This document shows positions 1-8,787 of a stretch of 64,000 nt of DNA, in pieces. Where the stretch lies: contig NZ_JWMA01000199.1 in assembly GCF_000812465.1 (NCBI RefSeq), positions 1-64,000 of the forward strand, given 5' to 3'. Position numbers and translations under genes: made by a program. The stretch's first letter is position 1. Every line of letters starts with the position of its first letter. This stretch comes from Cupriavidus sp. IDO. Its GTDB lineage: Bacteria; Pseudomonadota; Gammaproteobacteria; Burkholderiales; Burkholderiaceae. Under the pieces are notes generated by a model. The model made no database searches, had not been told where the DNA came from, and saw only the letters and a program-made list of their open reading frames with translations.

Positions 1-28
1 GGGGGGGGGGGGGGGGGGGGGGGGGGGG
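1..28. other. Homopolymer run of 28 G at the window edge
   Basis: The first 28 bases are all G. Nothing else in the window approaches this; the next longest G run is 9. A run of this kind at a sequence end is typical of no-signal base calls or a contig edge, so it is probably not genomic. The bases after it read CAG GCG GTG GCA TAC CGA TAG in one plus-strand frame, which could be the last codons of an upstream gene, but six codons are too few to support a call. Confidence 0.75.
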
Positions 29-87
29 CCAGGCGGTGGCATACCGATAGCGCTGTACTTCGTCGACACACCCGGCCCTCACCCCAA

Positions 88-111
88 CCCTCTCCCGCCA
101 GCGGGAGAGGG
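88..111. repeat. REP-like palindrome, copy 1
   Basis: Arms CCCTCTCCCGC and GCGGGAGAGGG are perfect inverted repeats around a CA loop. The left flank carries the family's CCCTCACCCC tail, so this copy is in the plus orientation. It lies about 100 bases upstream of the DeoR-family gene. It could form a transcript hairpin. Confidence 0.85.
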
Positions 112-207
112 AGCACGCAATTGGTGATCATGGGCCACTGCCCTGGCGCGCCGCCAGCCCGGCTGCGCTAGAATCAGCGCCCAACCCCTGACGCAACCGG
201 AGTCCCC

Positions 208-963
208 GTGCTGGCCGAACAACGGCAGAAATACATCCTCGACCAGTTGTCCGCCACCGGTGCGCTGGCCATCAGCGAACTGGTGACGGAGCTCGACGTC
301 TCGCGCGAGACGATTCGACGGGACCTGAACGCGCTCGCCTCGCGCGGCCTGCTGGTGCTCACGCACGGCGGGGCGCTGGCGTCGGATCGCACCGAACCGG
401 ATACGCAGACGCGCGCCGCCGTCAATGCCGAAGGCAAGCGCGCCATCGGCATGCGGGCGGCCGAGCTGGTGCCGGACGGCGCCTCGCTGATCCTGGACTA
501 CGGCACTACCACGCAAGCGGTGGCGCAGGCGCTGCATAGCCATCACAACCTGCTGGTCTATACCAACGACCTGTCGATCGCGCTCCTGCTGGGGCGGCGC
601 AACGGCAACCGCGTGATCGTGCTCGGTGGCGAGCTGCAGGACAACGAGGACGCGACCCATGGCTGGGACACCATCGAGCAGATGTCGCGCTATCACACCG
701 ATTTCGCCTTTGTCGGCATCGGCGGCATCACGCCAGGCGGCGAGATCTGCGATTTCTCGCGCGCTGCGGCGGAGCTGCGCAGCCGCATGCTGCTGGCCGC
801 CGACGTGGCCTGCGTGGTGGCGGACCATACCAAGTTCGGGCGCAATACCGGCGTGACCGTGAAACACTTCGAGCAGGCGGCGTGGCTGATCACGGACATG
901 GCGCCGGAGCCGGACCTGGCCGCGGCCATCAAGGCTCGCGGGCCGAAGCTGCTGATTGCCTGA
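208..963 (+). CDS. DeoR-family transcriptional regulator
   Basis: A 251-residue protein with the two-domain layout of DeoR repressors. The N-terminal winged helix-turn-helix (about residues 6-57) contains VSRETIRRDLNAL in the recognition-helix region. The C-terminal DeoRC sensor domain (about 75-235) has the sugar-phosphate-isomerase-like fold, with the segment ILDYGTTTQAV. The only in-frame start giving a full N-terminus is GTG at 208. Members usually repress neighbouring sugar or polyol genes in response to a phosphorylated sugar. The likely target operon would be to the left, outside the window, because gdhA to the right is not a typical DeoR target. The ligand cannot be told from sequence. 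Confidence 0.9.
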   Translation: MLAEQRQKYILDQLSATGALAISELVTELDVSRETIRRDLNALASRGLLVLTHGGALASDRTEPDTQTRAAVNAEGKRAIGMRAAELVPDGASLILDYGTTTQAVAQALHSHHNLLVYTNDLSIALLLGRRNGNRVIVLGGELQDNEDATHGWDTIEQMSRYHTDFAFVGIGGITPGGEICDFSRAAAELRSRMLLAADVACVVADHTKFGRNTGVTVKHFEQAAWLITDMAPEPDLAAAIKARGPKLLIA

Positions 964-1056
964 GATCCGGGCGCGTTTGGCGGTTGTCCGCTGATCGAAC
1001 GGAATTGGGAGGCGGTGGGGCGATCAGGCGGCGTATTCGCCGCAGTCACAGGTGTT

Positions 1057-1090
1057 TTGACTGTCACATGCCCCACGCTGGTGCTAAAGT
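1057..1090 (+). promoter_or_regulatory. Weak candidate sigma-70 promoter for gdhA
   Basis: TTGACT at 1057-1062 is a good -35 element. The best -10 downstream is the poor GCTAAA or TAAAGT around 1083-1090 with a long spacer. It lies about 150 bases upstream of the preferred gdhA start, in the 272-base gap after the DeoR gene, which otherwise shows nothing recognisable. Confidence 0.25.
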
Positions 1091-1235
1091 GCCACATTGT
1101 TCCGACAAGCATGGTAGCCCGTGAATGTCTGGACATCCAAAGACCCACCTTCCGTCAGGCGCAACGCCAGGCGGCACGAGAGACCGGACTCCTACCCGGC
1201 AGCGCCGCCAGATTCCAGCACAGCAGAGACAACCC

Positions 1236-2579
1236 GTGAATTCTCCCTCCCTCGACGCATTCCTGGCCGGGGTTGCCCGCCGCGACCCCAACCAACCTGA
1301 ATTCCTCCAGGCCGTGAAGGAAGTCATGATGACGCTATGGCCGTTCGTCGAGCGTCATCCCCGCTACGCCGACCAGGCGCTGCTCGAGCGGCTGGTGGAG
1401 CCCGAACGCGTGATCCAGTTCCGCGTGGCATGGACCGACGACCAGAACCGCGTGCAGGTGAACCGCGCGTTCCGCGTGCAGCACAGCTCGGCCATCGGCC
1501 CGTTCAAGGGCGGCATGCGTTTCCACCCGACCGTGAACCTGTCGGTGCTGAAGTTCCTGGGCTTCGAGCAGACCTTCAAGAACGCGCTGACCACGCTGCC
1601 GATGGGCGGTGGCAAGGGCGGTTCCGACTTCGATCCCAAGGGCAAGTCCGATGCAGAGGTGATGCGCTTCTGCCAGGCGCTGGTAACCGAGCTGTACCGC
1701 CACCTGGGCCCGGACACCGACATCCCGGCCGGCGACATCGGCGTGGGTGCGCGCGAGGTGGGCTTTATGGCCGGCATGGTGAAGAAGCTCTCGAACCAGT
1801 CCGCCTGCGTTTTCACCGGCAAGGGGCTGGCCTTTGGCGGCAGCCTGATGCGTCCGGAAGCCACCGGCTACGGCACGGTCTACTTCGCGCAGGAAATGCT
1901 CCATCGCCGCGGCCGCGCGTTCGATGGGCTGCGCGTGCTGATCTCCGGCTCGGGCAACGTGGCGCAGTACGCGGCGGAGAAGGCCATCGAGCTGGGCGCG
2001 AAGGTGCTGACTTTGTCCGACTCGGGCGGCGTGCTGCACTATCCGGCCGGCATGACCACCGAACAGCTGGCTGAAGTGATGGCCTTCAAGAACGAGGAGC
2101 GCGGCCGCCTGGCGGACTTTGCCGCGCGCCATGGCATGGAGTTCGAGAATGGCCGCACGCCGTGGCATGTGCCCGCCGACGTGGCCCTGCCTTGCGCCAC
2201 CCAGAACGAACTCGACGGCAACGATGCCGAACGCCTGCTGGCCAACGGCGTCGTCTGCGTGGCCGAGGGCGCCAACATGCCGTCGACGCTGGATGCCGTG
2301 GACCGCTTCCTGGCCGCGAAGATCCTCTACGCGCCGGGCAAGGCCAGCAACGCCGGCGGCGTGGCCACCTCCGGCCTGGAAATGTCGCAGAACGCCATGC
2401 GCCTGTCCTGGCACCACGCGGAGGTCGACGAGAAGCTGCACGCGATCATGAAGGACATCCACCAGAACTGTATCCATCACGGCCAGAAGGCGGATGGCTA
2501 CATCAACTACGTGGAAGGCGCGAACGTCGCCGGCTTCGTCAAGGTGGCGGATGCGATGCTGGCGCAGGGCGTGATCTGA
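1236..2579 (+). CDS. gdhA: NADP-specific glutamate dehydrogenase
   Basis: Catalyses reductive amination of 2-oxoglutarate with ammonium and NADPH to give glutamate, a cytoplasmic step of ammonium assimilation. Started at GTG 1236 the protein has 447 residues, the usual length of hexameric bacterial GdhA, and begins at the family-typical N-terminus. An in-frame ATG at 1125 would add 37 low-complexity residues and is disfavoured. Visible motifs are PMGGGKGG at about 122-129 with the catalytic lysine, RFCQALVTEL, and the Rossmann fingerprint GSGNVA near 238-243. It stands alone; a REP palindrome separates it from the convergent hydratase gene. Confidence 0.95.
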   Translation: MNSPSLDAFLAGVARRDPNQPEFLQAVKEVMMTLWPFVERHPRYADQALLERLVEPERVIQFRVAWTDDQNRVQVNRAFRVQHSSAIGPFKGGMRFHPTVNLSVLKFLGFEQTFKNALTTLPMGGGKGGSDFDPKGKSDAEVMRFCQALVTELYRHLGPDTDIPAGDIGVGAREVGFMAGMVKKLSNQSACVFTGKGLAFGGSLMRPEATGYGTVYFAQEMLHRRGRAFDGLRVLISGSGNVAQYAAEKAIELGAKVLTLSDSGGVLHYPAGMTTEQLAEVMAFKNEERGRLADFAARHGMEFENGRTPWHVPADVALPCATQNELDGNDAERLLANGVVCVAEGANMPSTLDAVDRFLAAKILYAPGKASNAGGVATSGLEMSQNAMRLSWHHAEVDEKLHAIMKDIHQNCIHHGQKADGYINYVEGANVAGFVKVADAMLAQGVI

Positions 2580-2643
2580 CAGAAGGGCCGGCGCAATGCC
2601 GGGCTCAGACTGCCGACAACGCCCGCATGCTGCCGGTTTGCTC

Positions 2644-2667
2644 CCCTCTCCCGCTTGCGGGAGAGGG
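2644..2667. repeat. REP-like palindrome, copy 2
   Basis: Perfect inverted repeat CCCTCTCCCGC / GCGGGAGAGGG with a TT loop, placed between the convergent ends of gdhA (2579) and the hydratase-family gene (2699). The position suggests it may act as a bidirectional transcript end. Confidence 0.85.
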
Positions 2668-2698
2668 AGCACACAAACGGTTGTCCGCCTGTGGCACT

Positions 2699-3463
2699 TC
2701 AGAACTGGATCGACGCCTGGCCAATGCCCTCGAATTCGGCCGTCACAAGATCGCCAGCCGACGCGGCCAGAATGCCGACCCAGGTGCCGGTGGTGACGAC
2801 GGTGCCGGCTTTCACGCCCTGGCCAGTCCGTGTGGCGTGGCGCAGCCAGGCCACCAGGCCATGGGCCGGATCGCCCAGGGCATGGGTGCCGCGGCGCTCG
2901 ATCGTTTCCGCACCAATCTGCACCCGGCAACGCTGCATCGCCCAGTCTCGCGCTGCATAGTCACGCCACTCGCCAAGCACCAGCGCCCCATGGGCCTGCA
3001 GGTCGGCCAGCTTCAGCAATGCGGGTGCGGCGACATACTGCTGCCAGCGCGAGTCGACGACCTCTATCGAGACCGCCATCGCGTCGACCAGCGCAGCCGC
3101 GCCCGGACCATCGAGGGTGGCGGCCTGCGCCGCGTCCACGTCGTGCCCCAGCCGCAGCGCGATCTCGGCCTCGATGCCGCGCCACGTGAAAGGCCAGTCG
3201 CCGGCATGCGCGGGGCTGGCCCACACCCCGGCGGACGGGAGTTCGGCGTGTGTCAATTGCGCCTCGCGTGAAGGCCCTCCGGATTTCCAGTACGCGGCGC
3301 CTTTCGGCTGCCAGCCAAGCGAGCGGGCGACGACCGCCTGCACGGCGTAGGCCTGTTCGGGGCTGTCGAGCGCCGTGGCGAAGCTGTCCGCGTCGGCGCA
3401 ACGGTGCTCGCGCCGTGCGTCGAGCAAGACCCGGGCGACCCTGTCGATATTGGTGGATGTCAT
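2699..3463 (-). CDS. 2-keto-4-pentenoate hydratase / fumarylacetoacetase-fold protein
   Basis: 254 residues, matching the MhpD-like hydratase and 4-oxalocrotonate decarboxylase family. The metal-binding pattern is present: EAEIALRL in the middle followed by IEVVDSRW. Family members hydrate 2-oxopent-4-enoates or decarboxylate oxalocrotonates after meta-cleavage; others cleave acylpyruvates. No ring-cleavage dioxygenase lies nearby, so the substrate is open. It is the last gene of a six-gene minus-strand operon, 33 bases after the racemase-fold gene. Confidence 0.75.
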   Translation of the reverse strand: MTSTNIDRVARVLLDARREHRCADADSFATALDSPEQAYAVQAVVARSLGWQPKGAAYWKSGGPSREAQLTHAELPSAGVWASPAHAGDWPFTWRGIEAEIALRLGHDVDAAQAATLDGPGAAALVDAMAVSIEVVDSRWQQYVAAPALLKLADLQAHGALVLGEWRDYAARDWAMQRCRVQIGAETIERRGTHALGDPAHGLVAWLRHATRTGQGVKAGTVVTTGTWVGILAASAGDLVTAEFEGIGQASIQF

Positions 3464-3496
3464 GCTTCGGGGAACTCCTTGAATGAGGGATGAAAG

Positions 3497-4171
3497 TCAC
3501 TCGGTGACCCGTTCCCGGCAAGCGCGCAGCAGGCTGCGGCACGCTGCCGGCACCGGGCCGATAACGGGAATGGCAAGGCGCGCGCTCAGGGCCTGGGCCG
3601 CCCGGCCCAGCGGGCCACCGCCGATCACCACGGCTTGTGCGCCGTCGATTTCCACGCAGGCCCGGACCGCTTCCGCCAGCGCGGCTTCCAGCGCCGCCGG
3701 GTCGAGACCAAGCACGCGAGGGTCGCCCTGGGTGAAACGCACGCCGGTGAAGCTGGCCTCGAGTCCGTGGCGCCGCACATTGGCTTCAATCGAAGACGCC
3801 AGCAACGGCGTTGTCGTGGCGATGCCGAATCGGCGCCCGTGCCCGGCCGCTTCCCGCATCGCGGCTTCGCCGATACCGACCACCGGCACGGCCAGCCTGC
3901 GCCGGAGCGCGTCCGCACCGGGATCGCCGAAGGCGGCAACGATGGCACCGCGCAGCCCGGTGCGCTCCGGACCGGCACCGGGCAGATCCATGGCGCCGAC
4001 CGCGTCCGCGGCGGCGCGCAGGTTTGCCTCGTCGACAATCATCGGCACCCCGCCTGCCATCGTCACGCCGCGAACTTCCAGGTCGTCGGGAAGCGCGGCA
4101 CGCGCGAGGTCGACCATCATCTGCGTGGTTGCCGGCGAGGTGTTCGGATTGATCAGCAAGATATGGTTCAT
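3497..4171 (-). CDS. Asp/Glu/hydantoin racemase superfamily protein lacking both catalytic cysteines
   Basis: 224 residues from ATG 4171, 13 bases after the stop of the MFS gene. The N-terminus HILLINPNTSPATTQMM and the segment AAFGDPG...VPVVGIGEAAM match the hydantoin/allantoin racemase branch. In that branch the two acid-base cysteines lie in CFGDPG and near the C-terminal LGCAGM motif. Here the first position is Ala80 (AAFGDPG) and the second region reads VVIGGGPLGR, so neither cysteine is present. Ordinary two-base racemisation is therefore unlikely. The fold may have been re-used for another isomerase or lyase reaction, or the protein may be inactive. An upstream in-frame start at 4240 would overlap the MFS coding region and is rejected. 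Confidence 0.75.
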   Translation of the reverse strand: MNHILLINPNTSPATTQMMVDLARAALPDDLEVRGVTMAGGVPMIVDEANLRAAADAVGAMDLPGAGPERTGLRGAIVAAFGDPGADALRRRLAVPVVGIGEAAMREAAGHGRRFGIATTTPLLASSIEANVRRHGLEASFTGVRFTQGDPRVLGLDPAALEAALAEAVRACVEIDGAQAVVIGGGPLGRAAQALSARLAIPVIGPVPAACRSLLRACRERVTE

Positions 4172-4184
4172 CGCAATGCACGGG

Positions 4185-5633
4185 TCAGGAGCCGCTGGCG
4201 TTGGCCGGCCTGCCATCGACGGCGAGACCGGCATCGTCATCGGCGGCGGTGTCGCCCATGGCGCGGCCGAAAGTTTCCGGGGCGAACTGTACGCTCAGTG
4301 CGAACACTGCGTACATCGCCGCCAGCATGCTGAACATGCCGCCCACGCCGTAGGATTCGAACACGCGCCCGCTGACCAGCGGTGTCAGCGCGCCGGCCAG
4401 CGTGCCGAGTGCGAGGATCAGCGAAGTCCCGAATGCGCGCACATCGGTGGGATATTGCTCCGGGGCAAAAATCCAGATCGAGGTGTTGAGCAGCACCACG
4501 CAGAACGTGAAGGCGGCGCCGAACAGCAGCACGAGGGCCACGTTGTAGGTCAGGAAGCCGAAGCATAGTCCGGCCGCGCAGGCCAGTCCCGCGCCCAGCG
4601 TCAGCACGCGCTTGCGCGGGATGTGATAGCCGCAGTAGGACGCGGCGAGCGCGCCGAACAGGCTCCCGCTCTGCATCACCATGGTGAAGACGAGACTCTT
4701 GGAGATGGTGTAGCCCTGCGACACCAGGATGGTCGGCATCAGCGTCAGCACGGAAATCTGTGCGCCGTATGTCATGGAAACCGCAATCCCGAGCGCAAGC
4801 GTGCGCCGTCCCAGCCGGCCGGTGAAGACGTCGCGCAGCCGCACCTTGGCGCGCGGCGCGTCAGCCTGCGCCGATCCCTTGATGTACGGCGTCGGCTCGC
4901 CTGCCAGCTTGCCCAGCCGGCCCGAGGCGAGGATCGACAGCACCCGGTTGGCCTCATCCACCCGACCCTTGGACAACAGGAAGCGCGGCGTCTCCGGAAC
5001 AAAGCGCCGGTAGAACACGACGAAGAACGCCGGGACCACCAGGCAGGCGAACAGCCAGCGCCAGTTGTCCGGGCCCGGGAACATGGCGAAGACGGCCAGG
5101 CCGAAGGCCGGCGCCAGCATATTGCCCAGGCCGCCACTGCCCACGCTGACCATGCCCACCGCGGTGCCGCGGAAGCGGGTCGAACACAACTCGGCCAGCA
5201 TCGTCACGGCAATCGAGATCTCGCCGCCCAGGCCGATGCCGACGATAAAGCGGCCCGCCGCCAGCACGGCGTAGTTCGGCGCCAGCGCGCAGATGATGGC
5301 GCCCAGCGTGAACAGCAGCAGGTTTGCACTCAGCATCGTGCGCCTGCCGTAGCGATCGGCGATATAGCCCGAGCCGATGCGTCCCAGCGCGGCGGCACTG
5401 AAGGTCAGGGTGTTGAGAAAGCCGATCTGCGCCACTGAAATGCCCCATTGCTCCCGCAACATGGGGCCAACCAGGCCGACCGCGTTCTGCTCGAAGACAT
5501 CGAACATCACACCCAGCATGATCATGAAGATGATCTTCTTGTGGGAGGCCGTCACGCCGATGCCATCCATTGCCCGATCGAGCTCGTGCTGCTGTGGGGA
5601 ACTCGACGATTGAACCACTGTTTCTGCGCCCAT
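4185..5633 (-). CDS. MFS transporter, metabolite:H+ symporter type
   Basis: 482 residues with twelve predicted membrane segments. The loop 2-3 MFS signature (GYIADRYGRRTML) and its second-half counterpart are recognisable, as are the family segment RFIVGIGLGGE and the PETPRFL motif after helix 6. ATG 5633 is chosen because GAGGAGGAG lies a few bases upstream; a start at 5663 would put this ribosome-binding site inside the gene. Related carriers import organic or aromatic acids with protons. In this operon it probably imports the starting substrate or an intermediate; the cargo is not known. Confidence 0.85.
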   Translation of the reverse strand: MGAETVVQSSSSPQQHELDRAMDGIGVTASHKKIIFMIMLGVMFDVFEQNAVGLVGPMLREQWGISVAQIGFLNTLTFSAAALGRIGSGYIADRYGRRTMLSANLLLFTLGAIICALAPNYAVLAAGRFIVGIGLGGEISIAVTMLAELCSTRFRGTAVGMVSVGSGGLGNMLAPAFGLAVFAMFPGPDNWRWLFACLVVPAFFVVFYRRFVPETPRFLLSKGRVDEANRVLSILASGRLGKLAGEPTPYIKGSAQADAPRAKVRLRDVFTGRLGRRTLALGIAVSMTYGAQISVLTLMPTILVSQGYTISKSLVFTMVMQSGSLFGALAASYCGYHIPRKRVLTLGAGLACAAGLCFGFLTYNVALVLLFGAAFTFCVVLLNTSIWIFAPEQYPTDVRAFGTSLILALGTLAGALTPLVSGRVFESYGVGGMFSMLAAMYAVFALSVQFAPETFGRAMGDTAADDDAGLAVDGRPANASGS

Positions 5634-5739
5634 CTTTGTCTCCTCCTCGTTCGAGGTCGTCACGGTGTATCCGCAAGCTTGTCGCCGCCGTGGCCGGCTG
5701 GCGTTTTAGAGCAGCAATAAGAGTTGGTCTCTTCCGCCT

Positions 5740-7266
5740 CTATTCCAGTGCAGGCGTCGAGTGTGGCGGCCGGCGGGCTTGCAAAGCCTGCTCGGCTGCA
5801 TACGCCAGCCGTATCAGCACGGCCTCGGAGAAGGGAAGGCCGAGGAACTCCAGGCCGACCGGCACGCCCTGGGGCGCGTTGCGGTCCGGTGCGGAGAAGC
5901 CGGCCGGAATCACGATGGCCGGAAAGCCGGTGGCGGACGCGAGCACGCCATTGCGTTCTGCCTGCGTCTGTCCGACCGGCACCACCAGCCGCCGCTGGTG
6001 TGGAAATGCCAGTGCGTCGATCCGATGCCGCGCCATCAGCTCCTGCAGCCGCATGCGCAATGCCTGCTGGCGCTGCAGGCGCTCGCGGTATTCCGCTTCC
6101 CGGCCGCTCAGCGCCACTGCGGTGGCCAGCGTTCCCGCCACGCTGGGATGCACCGTGCCCGCCGCGATGATGTCCCTGGTCGACCGCACCGGCACGCCGG
6201 GTGCTAGCCGGGCCAGGTAGGCGTCGAGATCGTGCTCCATCTCGTAGTGGTGCACGAGCGTCGACGCGAGGAGTTCCTCGGGGCTGATGGCGTCATCAAT
6301 GGCGACCAGCTCGGCGCCTTGTGCGGCGACGATCGCCAGTGCTTCCTGCATGACGGCGTTGACGGGGCGGTGCGCGTCCCCGTCGCCGAAGAAGTGGCGC
6401 AATACCCCAATGCGCGCACCCTTGAGCCCGTCGGGGTCAAGGCAGGCGGCATAGCTCGCCGGAATATGGGGCTCGCCCTGGCTGGTGACCGGGTCTGCCG
6501 GGTCGTACCCGGCGATGACGTCGAGCAGTACCGCCGTGTCCGCGACGGTCCGGGTGATAGGTCCGATGGTGTCCTGGGTCAGCCCGCATGGGATGAGGCC
6601 GGCGCGGCTGACGAGGCCCATGGTGGGACGCAGGCCGACGAGGTTGTTTGCCGAGGCCGGCGACCGGATCGAGTTGATACCGTCGGTTCCGATCCCGAGC
6701 AGGCCGAAGCTGGCCGCGATGCCGGCGCCGGTGCCTCCGCTGGAGCCGCCGGGCGTGCGCGTCAGGTCATAGGGATTGAGGGTCTGGCCGGACAACGTGC
6801 TGACTGTCTCGCCACCGGAGGCCAGCTCGTGCAGGTTGGTCTTTGCCAGGATGACGGCGCCTGCCTCGCGCAGCCGACGGATGACGAAGGCGTCGTCCGC
6901 GGATATATTGCCGCTCAGGCAGGATGCGCCGGCGGTGGTCTCGATGCCGGCGCACTCGATGTTGTCCTTGACCAGCACCGGAATGCCATGCAGGGGCGCC
7001 AGCGCCTGCGACGGATCGCGCCCGGCGGCGGCATCGATGTGCCCGGCCTCGGCCAGCGCCTGCGGGTTGAGCCGGAGGATGCTGCGCAGGGCGGGGCCGT
7101 CCTGATCATAGGCAGCGATGCGGTCGAGGTACCCGCGAGCCAGTTGCGGTGCGGTCAGCCTGCCGTCGCGCATCGCGGCGTGGGCGCTGGCAACGGTGGC
7201 CTCCACCACGCTGAACGGTGCGTGATTGCCGGGTCCGTCCGGATTCGGTTGCAATGTCATTTGCAT
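5740..7266 (-). CDS. Amidase-signature family hydrolase
   Basis: 508 residues from ATG 7266 (a second ATG lies two codons later at 7260). The Lys-Ser-Ser triad is intact: Lys100 in VLVKDNIE, Ser175 in PGGSSGG and nucleophile Ser199 in NSIRSPAS, with the standard 24-residue spacing between the serines. The segment before the nucleophile reads GTDGINSIR instead of the usual GTDTGGSIR, so the oxyanion-hole backbone differs. Amidase-signature enzymes hydrolyse C-N amide bonds; relatives include allophanate hydrolase, GatA and indoleacetamide hydrolase. Substrate is unknown. Lying between two permeases, it probably acts on an imported amide. Confidence 0.85.
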   Translation of the reverse strand: MQMTLQPNPDGPGNHAPFSVVEATVASAHAAMRDGRLTAPQLARGYLDRIAAYDQDGPALRSILRLNPQALAEAGHIDAAAGRDPSQALAPLHGIPVLVKDNIECAGIETTAGASCLSGNISADDAFVIRRLREAGAVILAKTNLHELASGGETVSTLSGQTLNPYDLTRTPGGSSGGTGAGIAASFGLLGIGTDGINSIRSPASANNLVGLRPTMGLVSRAGLIPCGLTQDTIGPITRTVADTAVLLDVIAGYDPADPVTSQGEPHIPASYAACLDPDGLKGARIGVLRHFFGDGDAHRPVNAVMQEALAIVAAQGAELVAIDDAISPEELLASTLVHHYEMEHDLDAYLARLAPGVPVRSTRDIIAAGTVHPSVAGTLATAVALSGREAEYRERLQRQQALRMRLQELMARHRIDALAFPHQRRLVVPVGQTQAERNGVLASATGFPAIVIPAGFSAPDRNAPQGVPVGLEFLGLPFSEAVLIRLAYAAEQALQARRPPHSTPALE

Positions 7267-7346
7267 CGGGGTCGTTGATGCGCGGCAAGCGGCGCGTGGA
7301 GTGTCTGGTCTGCGGGGCAGCGGCTTGCTGCCCCCGCAGCGACTTG

Positions 7347-8651
7347 TTAGCGATTGACGAGCCTGGCCGGCAGTGTCCAGATGGCGAAGGCGCCAAGGAC
7401 CAGCATCCCGGCGATCATGAAGTAGGCGCTGTTGCCGCTCTGGGTCACGTCCCGCAGGTAGCCGATCATGTAGCCGCTGGTGAAGCCGGCGAGGTTCCCG
7501 ATCGAGTTGCTCATGGCGATGGCCGTGGCCGCCGCCGCGCCGCTCAGGAAGGCTGTTGGCAGCGACCAGAACAACGGCGTGCAGGTCAGGATGCCCGCCG
7601 CGGCGATCGACAGGAACACCAGTGACAGCGCGGTGTTGTGCATGACCCAAGGCAACGCCAGGAAGCCGATCGCGCCCATCATGCACGGGATGATCAGGTG
7701 CCAGCGCCGTTCGCGATGCTTGTCGGCGCTGCGCCCGAAGCAGTACATCGCGACAATGGCCGCCATATAGGGAATTGCGCCCAGCAAGCCGATATGGAAC
7801 GGGTCGCTGACCCCCGTCGACTTGATAAAGGTGGGCAGCCAGAGGGTGATGCCGTACTGGCCCGTGACGTAGCAGAAGCAGATCAGGCTGATCAGCCATA
7901 CGCGCGGGTCGGTGAATACCTTGCCAACGCGCGCCTGCGGGTCGGCCGCCTTGGCGTCCTCCGCCTTGGCCTGCTCAAGGACGCGCTTCTCCTCGCTGCT
8001 GAGCCACCTGGCCTTGGCAATGGAGTTGTCCAGGTAGTAGAAGCAGAAGCAACCCAGCAGCACGGCCGGAACCGCCTCGATGAAGAACATCCATTGCCAC
8101 CCCGCCCAGCCTGCGACGCCGCCCATGCTGCCCATCAGGAAGCCGGACAACGGGTTGCCGATGATGCCGGACAGCGGCGAGCCCATGCAGTAGATGGCCA
8201 TGATCTTGGCGCGCCGGTGCGCCGGATACCAGCAGGACAGGTAGTACACGATGCCCGGCGTAAAGCCGGCCTCGGCCAGGCCAAGCAGGAAGCGCAGCGT
8301 GTAGAAGGCGGTCGGCGTCTCCACGAACACGAAACACGCGGAGAGCAGGCCCCACGTGACCATGATGCGCCCGATCCATACCTTGGCGCCGAACCGGTGC
8401 AGCGCCAGGTTGCTTGGCACCTCGAACAGGAAGTAGCCGATAAAGAAAATGCCGGCGCCCAGCCCATAGACGGTTTCGCTGAAGCCCAGTTGCTGGGACA
8501 TCTGGAGCTTTGCAAAACCAACGTTGACACGATCGAGATAAGCGATCAGGAAACAGACCATCAGGAAAGGAACGAGCCGCCAGCTTACCTTGCGATATGT
8601 CGCGTCCTCGAACGTCCTGATCTTTGCTCCCGCCTGCAGGGTTGTATCCAC
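7347..8651 (-). CDS. MFS transporter, anion:cation symporter (ACS) type
   Basis: 434 residues with twelve predicted helices. The N-terminal region KVSWRLVPFLMVCFLIAYLD followed by RVNVGFA is characteristic of the ACS family, which includes phthalate, tartrate and hexuronate permeases. GTG 8651 is the preferred start: AGGAGA sits five bases upstream and the first helix is then complete. The longer frame to 8849 adds about 66 unstructured, arginine- and proline-rich residues and overlaps the aminotransferase gene. It is the first of two MFS carriers in the operon, suggesting that two related acids are moved, or one in each direction. Confidence 0.85.
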   Translation of the reverse strand: MDTTLQAGAKIRTFEDATYRKVSWRLVPFLMVCFLIAYLDRVNVGFAKLQMSQQLGFSETVYGLGAGIFFIGYFLFEVPSNLALHRFGAKVWIGRIMVTWGLLSACFVFVETPTAFYTLRFLLGLAEAGFTPGIVYYLSCWYPAHRRAKIMAIYCMGSPLSGIIGNPLSGFLMGSMGGVAGWAGWQWMFFIEAVPAVLLGCFCFYYLDNSIAKARWLSSEEKRVLEQAKAEDAKAADPQARVGKVFTDPRVWLISLICFCYVTGQYGITLWLPTFIKSTGVSDPFHIGLLGAIPYMAAIVAMYCFGRSADKHRERRWHLIIPCMMGAIGFLALPWVMHNTALSLVFLSIAAAGILTCTPLFWSLPTAFLSGAAAATAIAMSNSIGNLAGFTSGYMIGYLRDVTQSGNSAYFMIAGMLVLGAFAIWTLPARLVNR

Positions 8652-8691
8652 AGCGTCTCCTCTGTTTTTTGTCAGGTACGGCAGTGCTGCG

Positions 8692-8752
8692 CTGATCCTG
8701 TCGGGATCAGTCCGTCGGGGGAATCGCGGGCACGCGGCTCGCGGTGCGTGCC
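8692..8752 (-). other. Two intercistronic stem-loops
   Basis: The 136-base gap between the aminotransferase and the ACS permease contains CTGATCC/GGATCAG (8692-8710, 5-base loop) and GGCACGC/GCGTGCC (8729-8752, 10-base loop). Neither is followed by a T run. They may stabilise the upstream message or attenuate expression of the downstream genes. Confidence 0.4.
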
Positions 8753-8787
8753 AGGCGCCTTCCCCCTCCCGGATGGAAATGGCTGCG

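Noticed and set aside
1335..2930. 531-codon open frame antisense to gdhA
   Set aside because: Shadow frame; crosses a REP palindrome and the convergent gene end.
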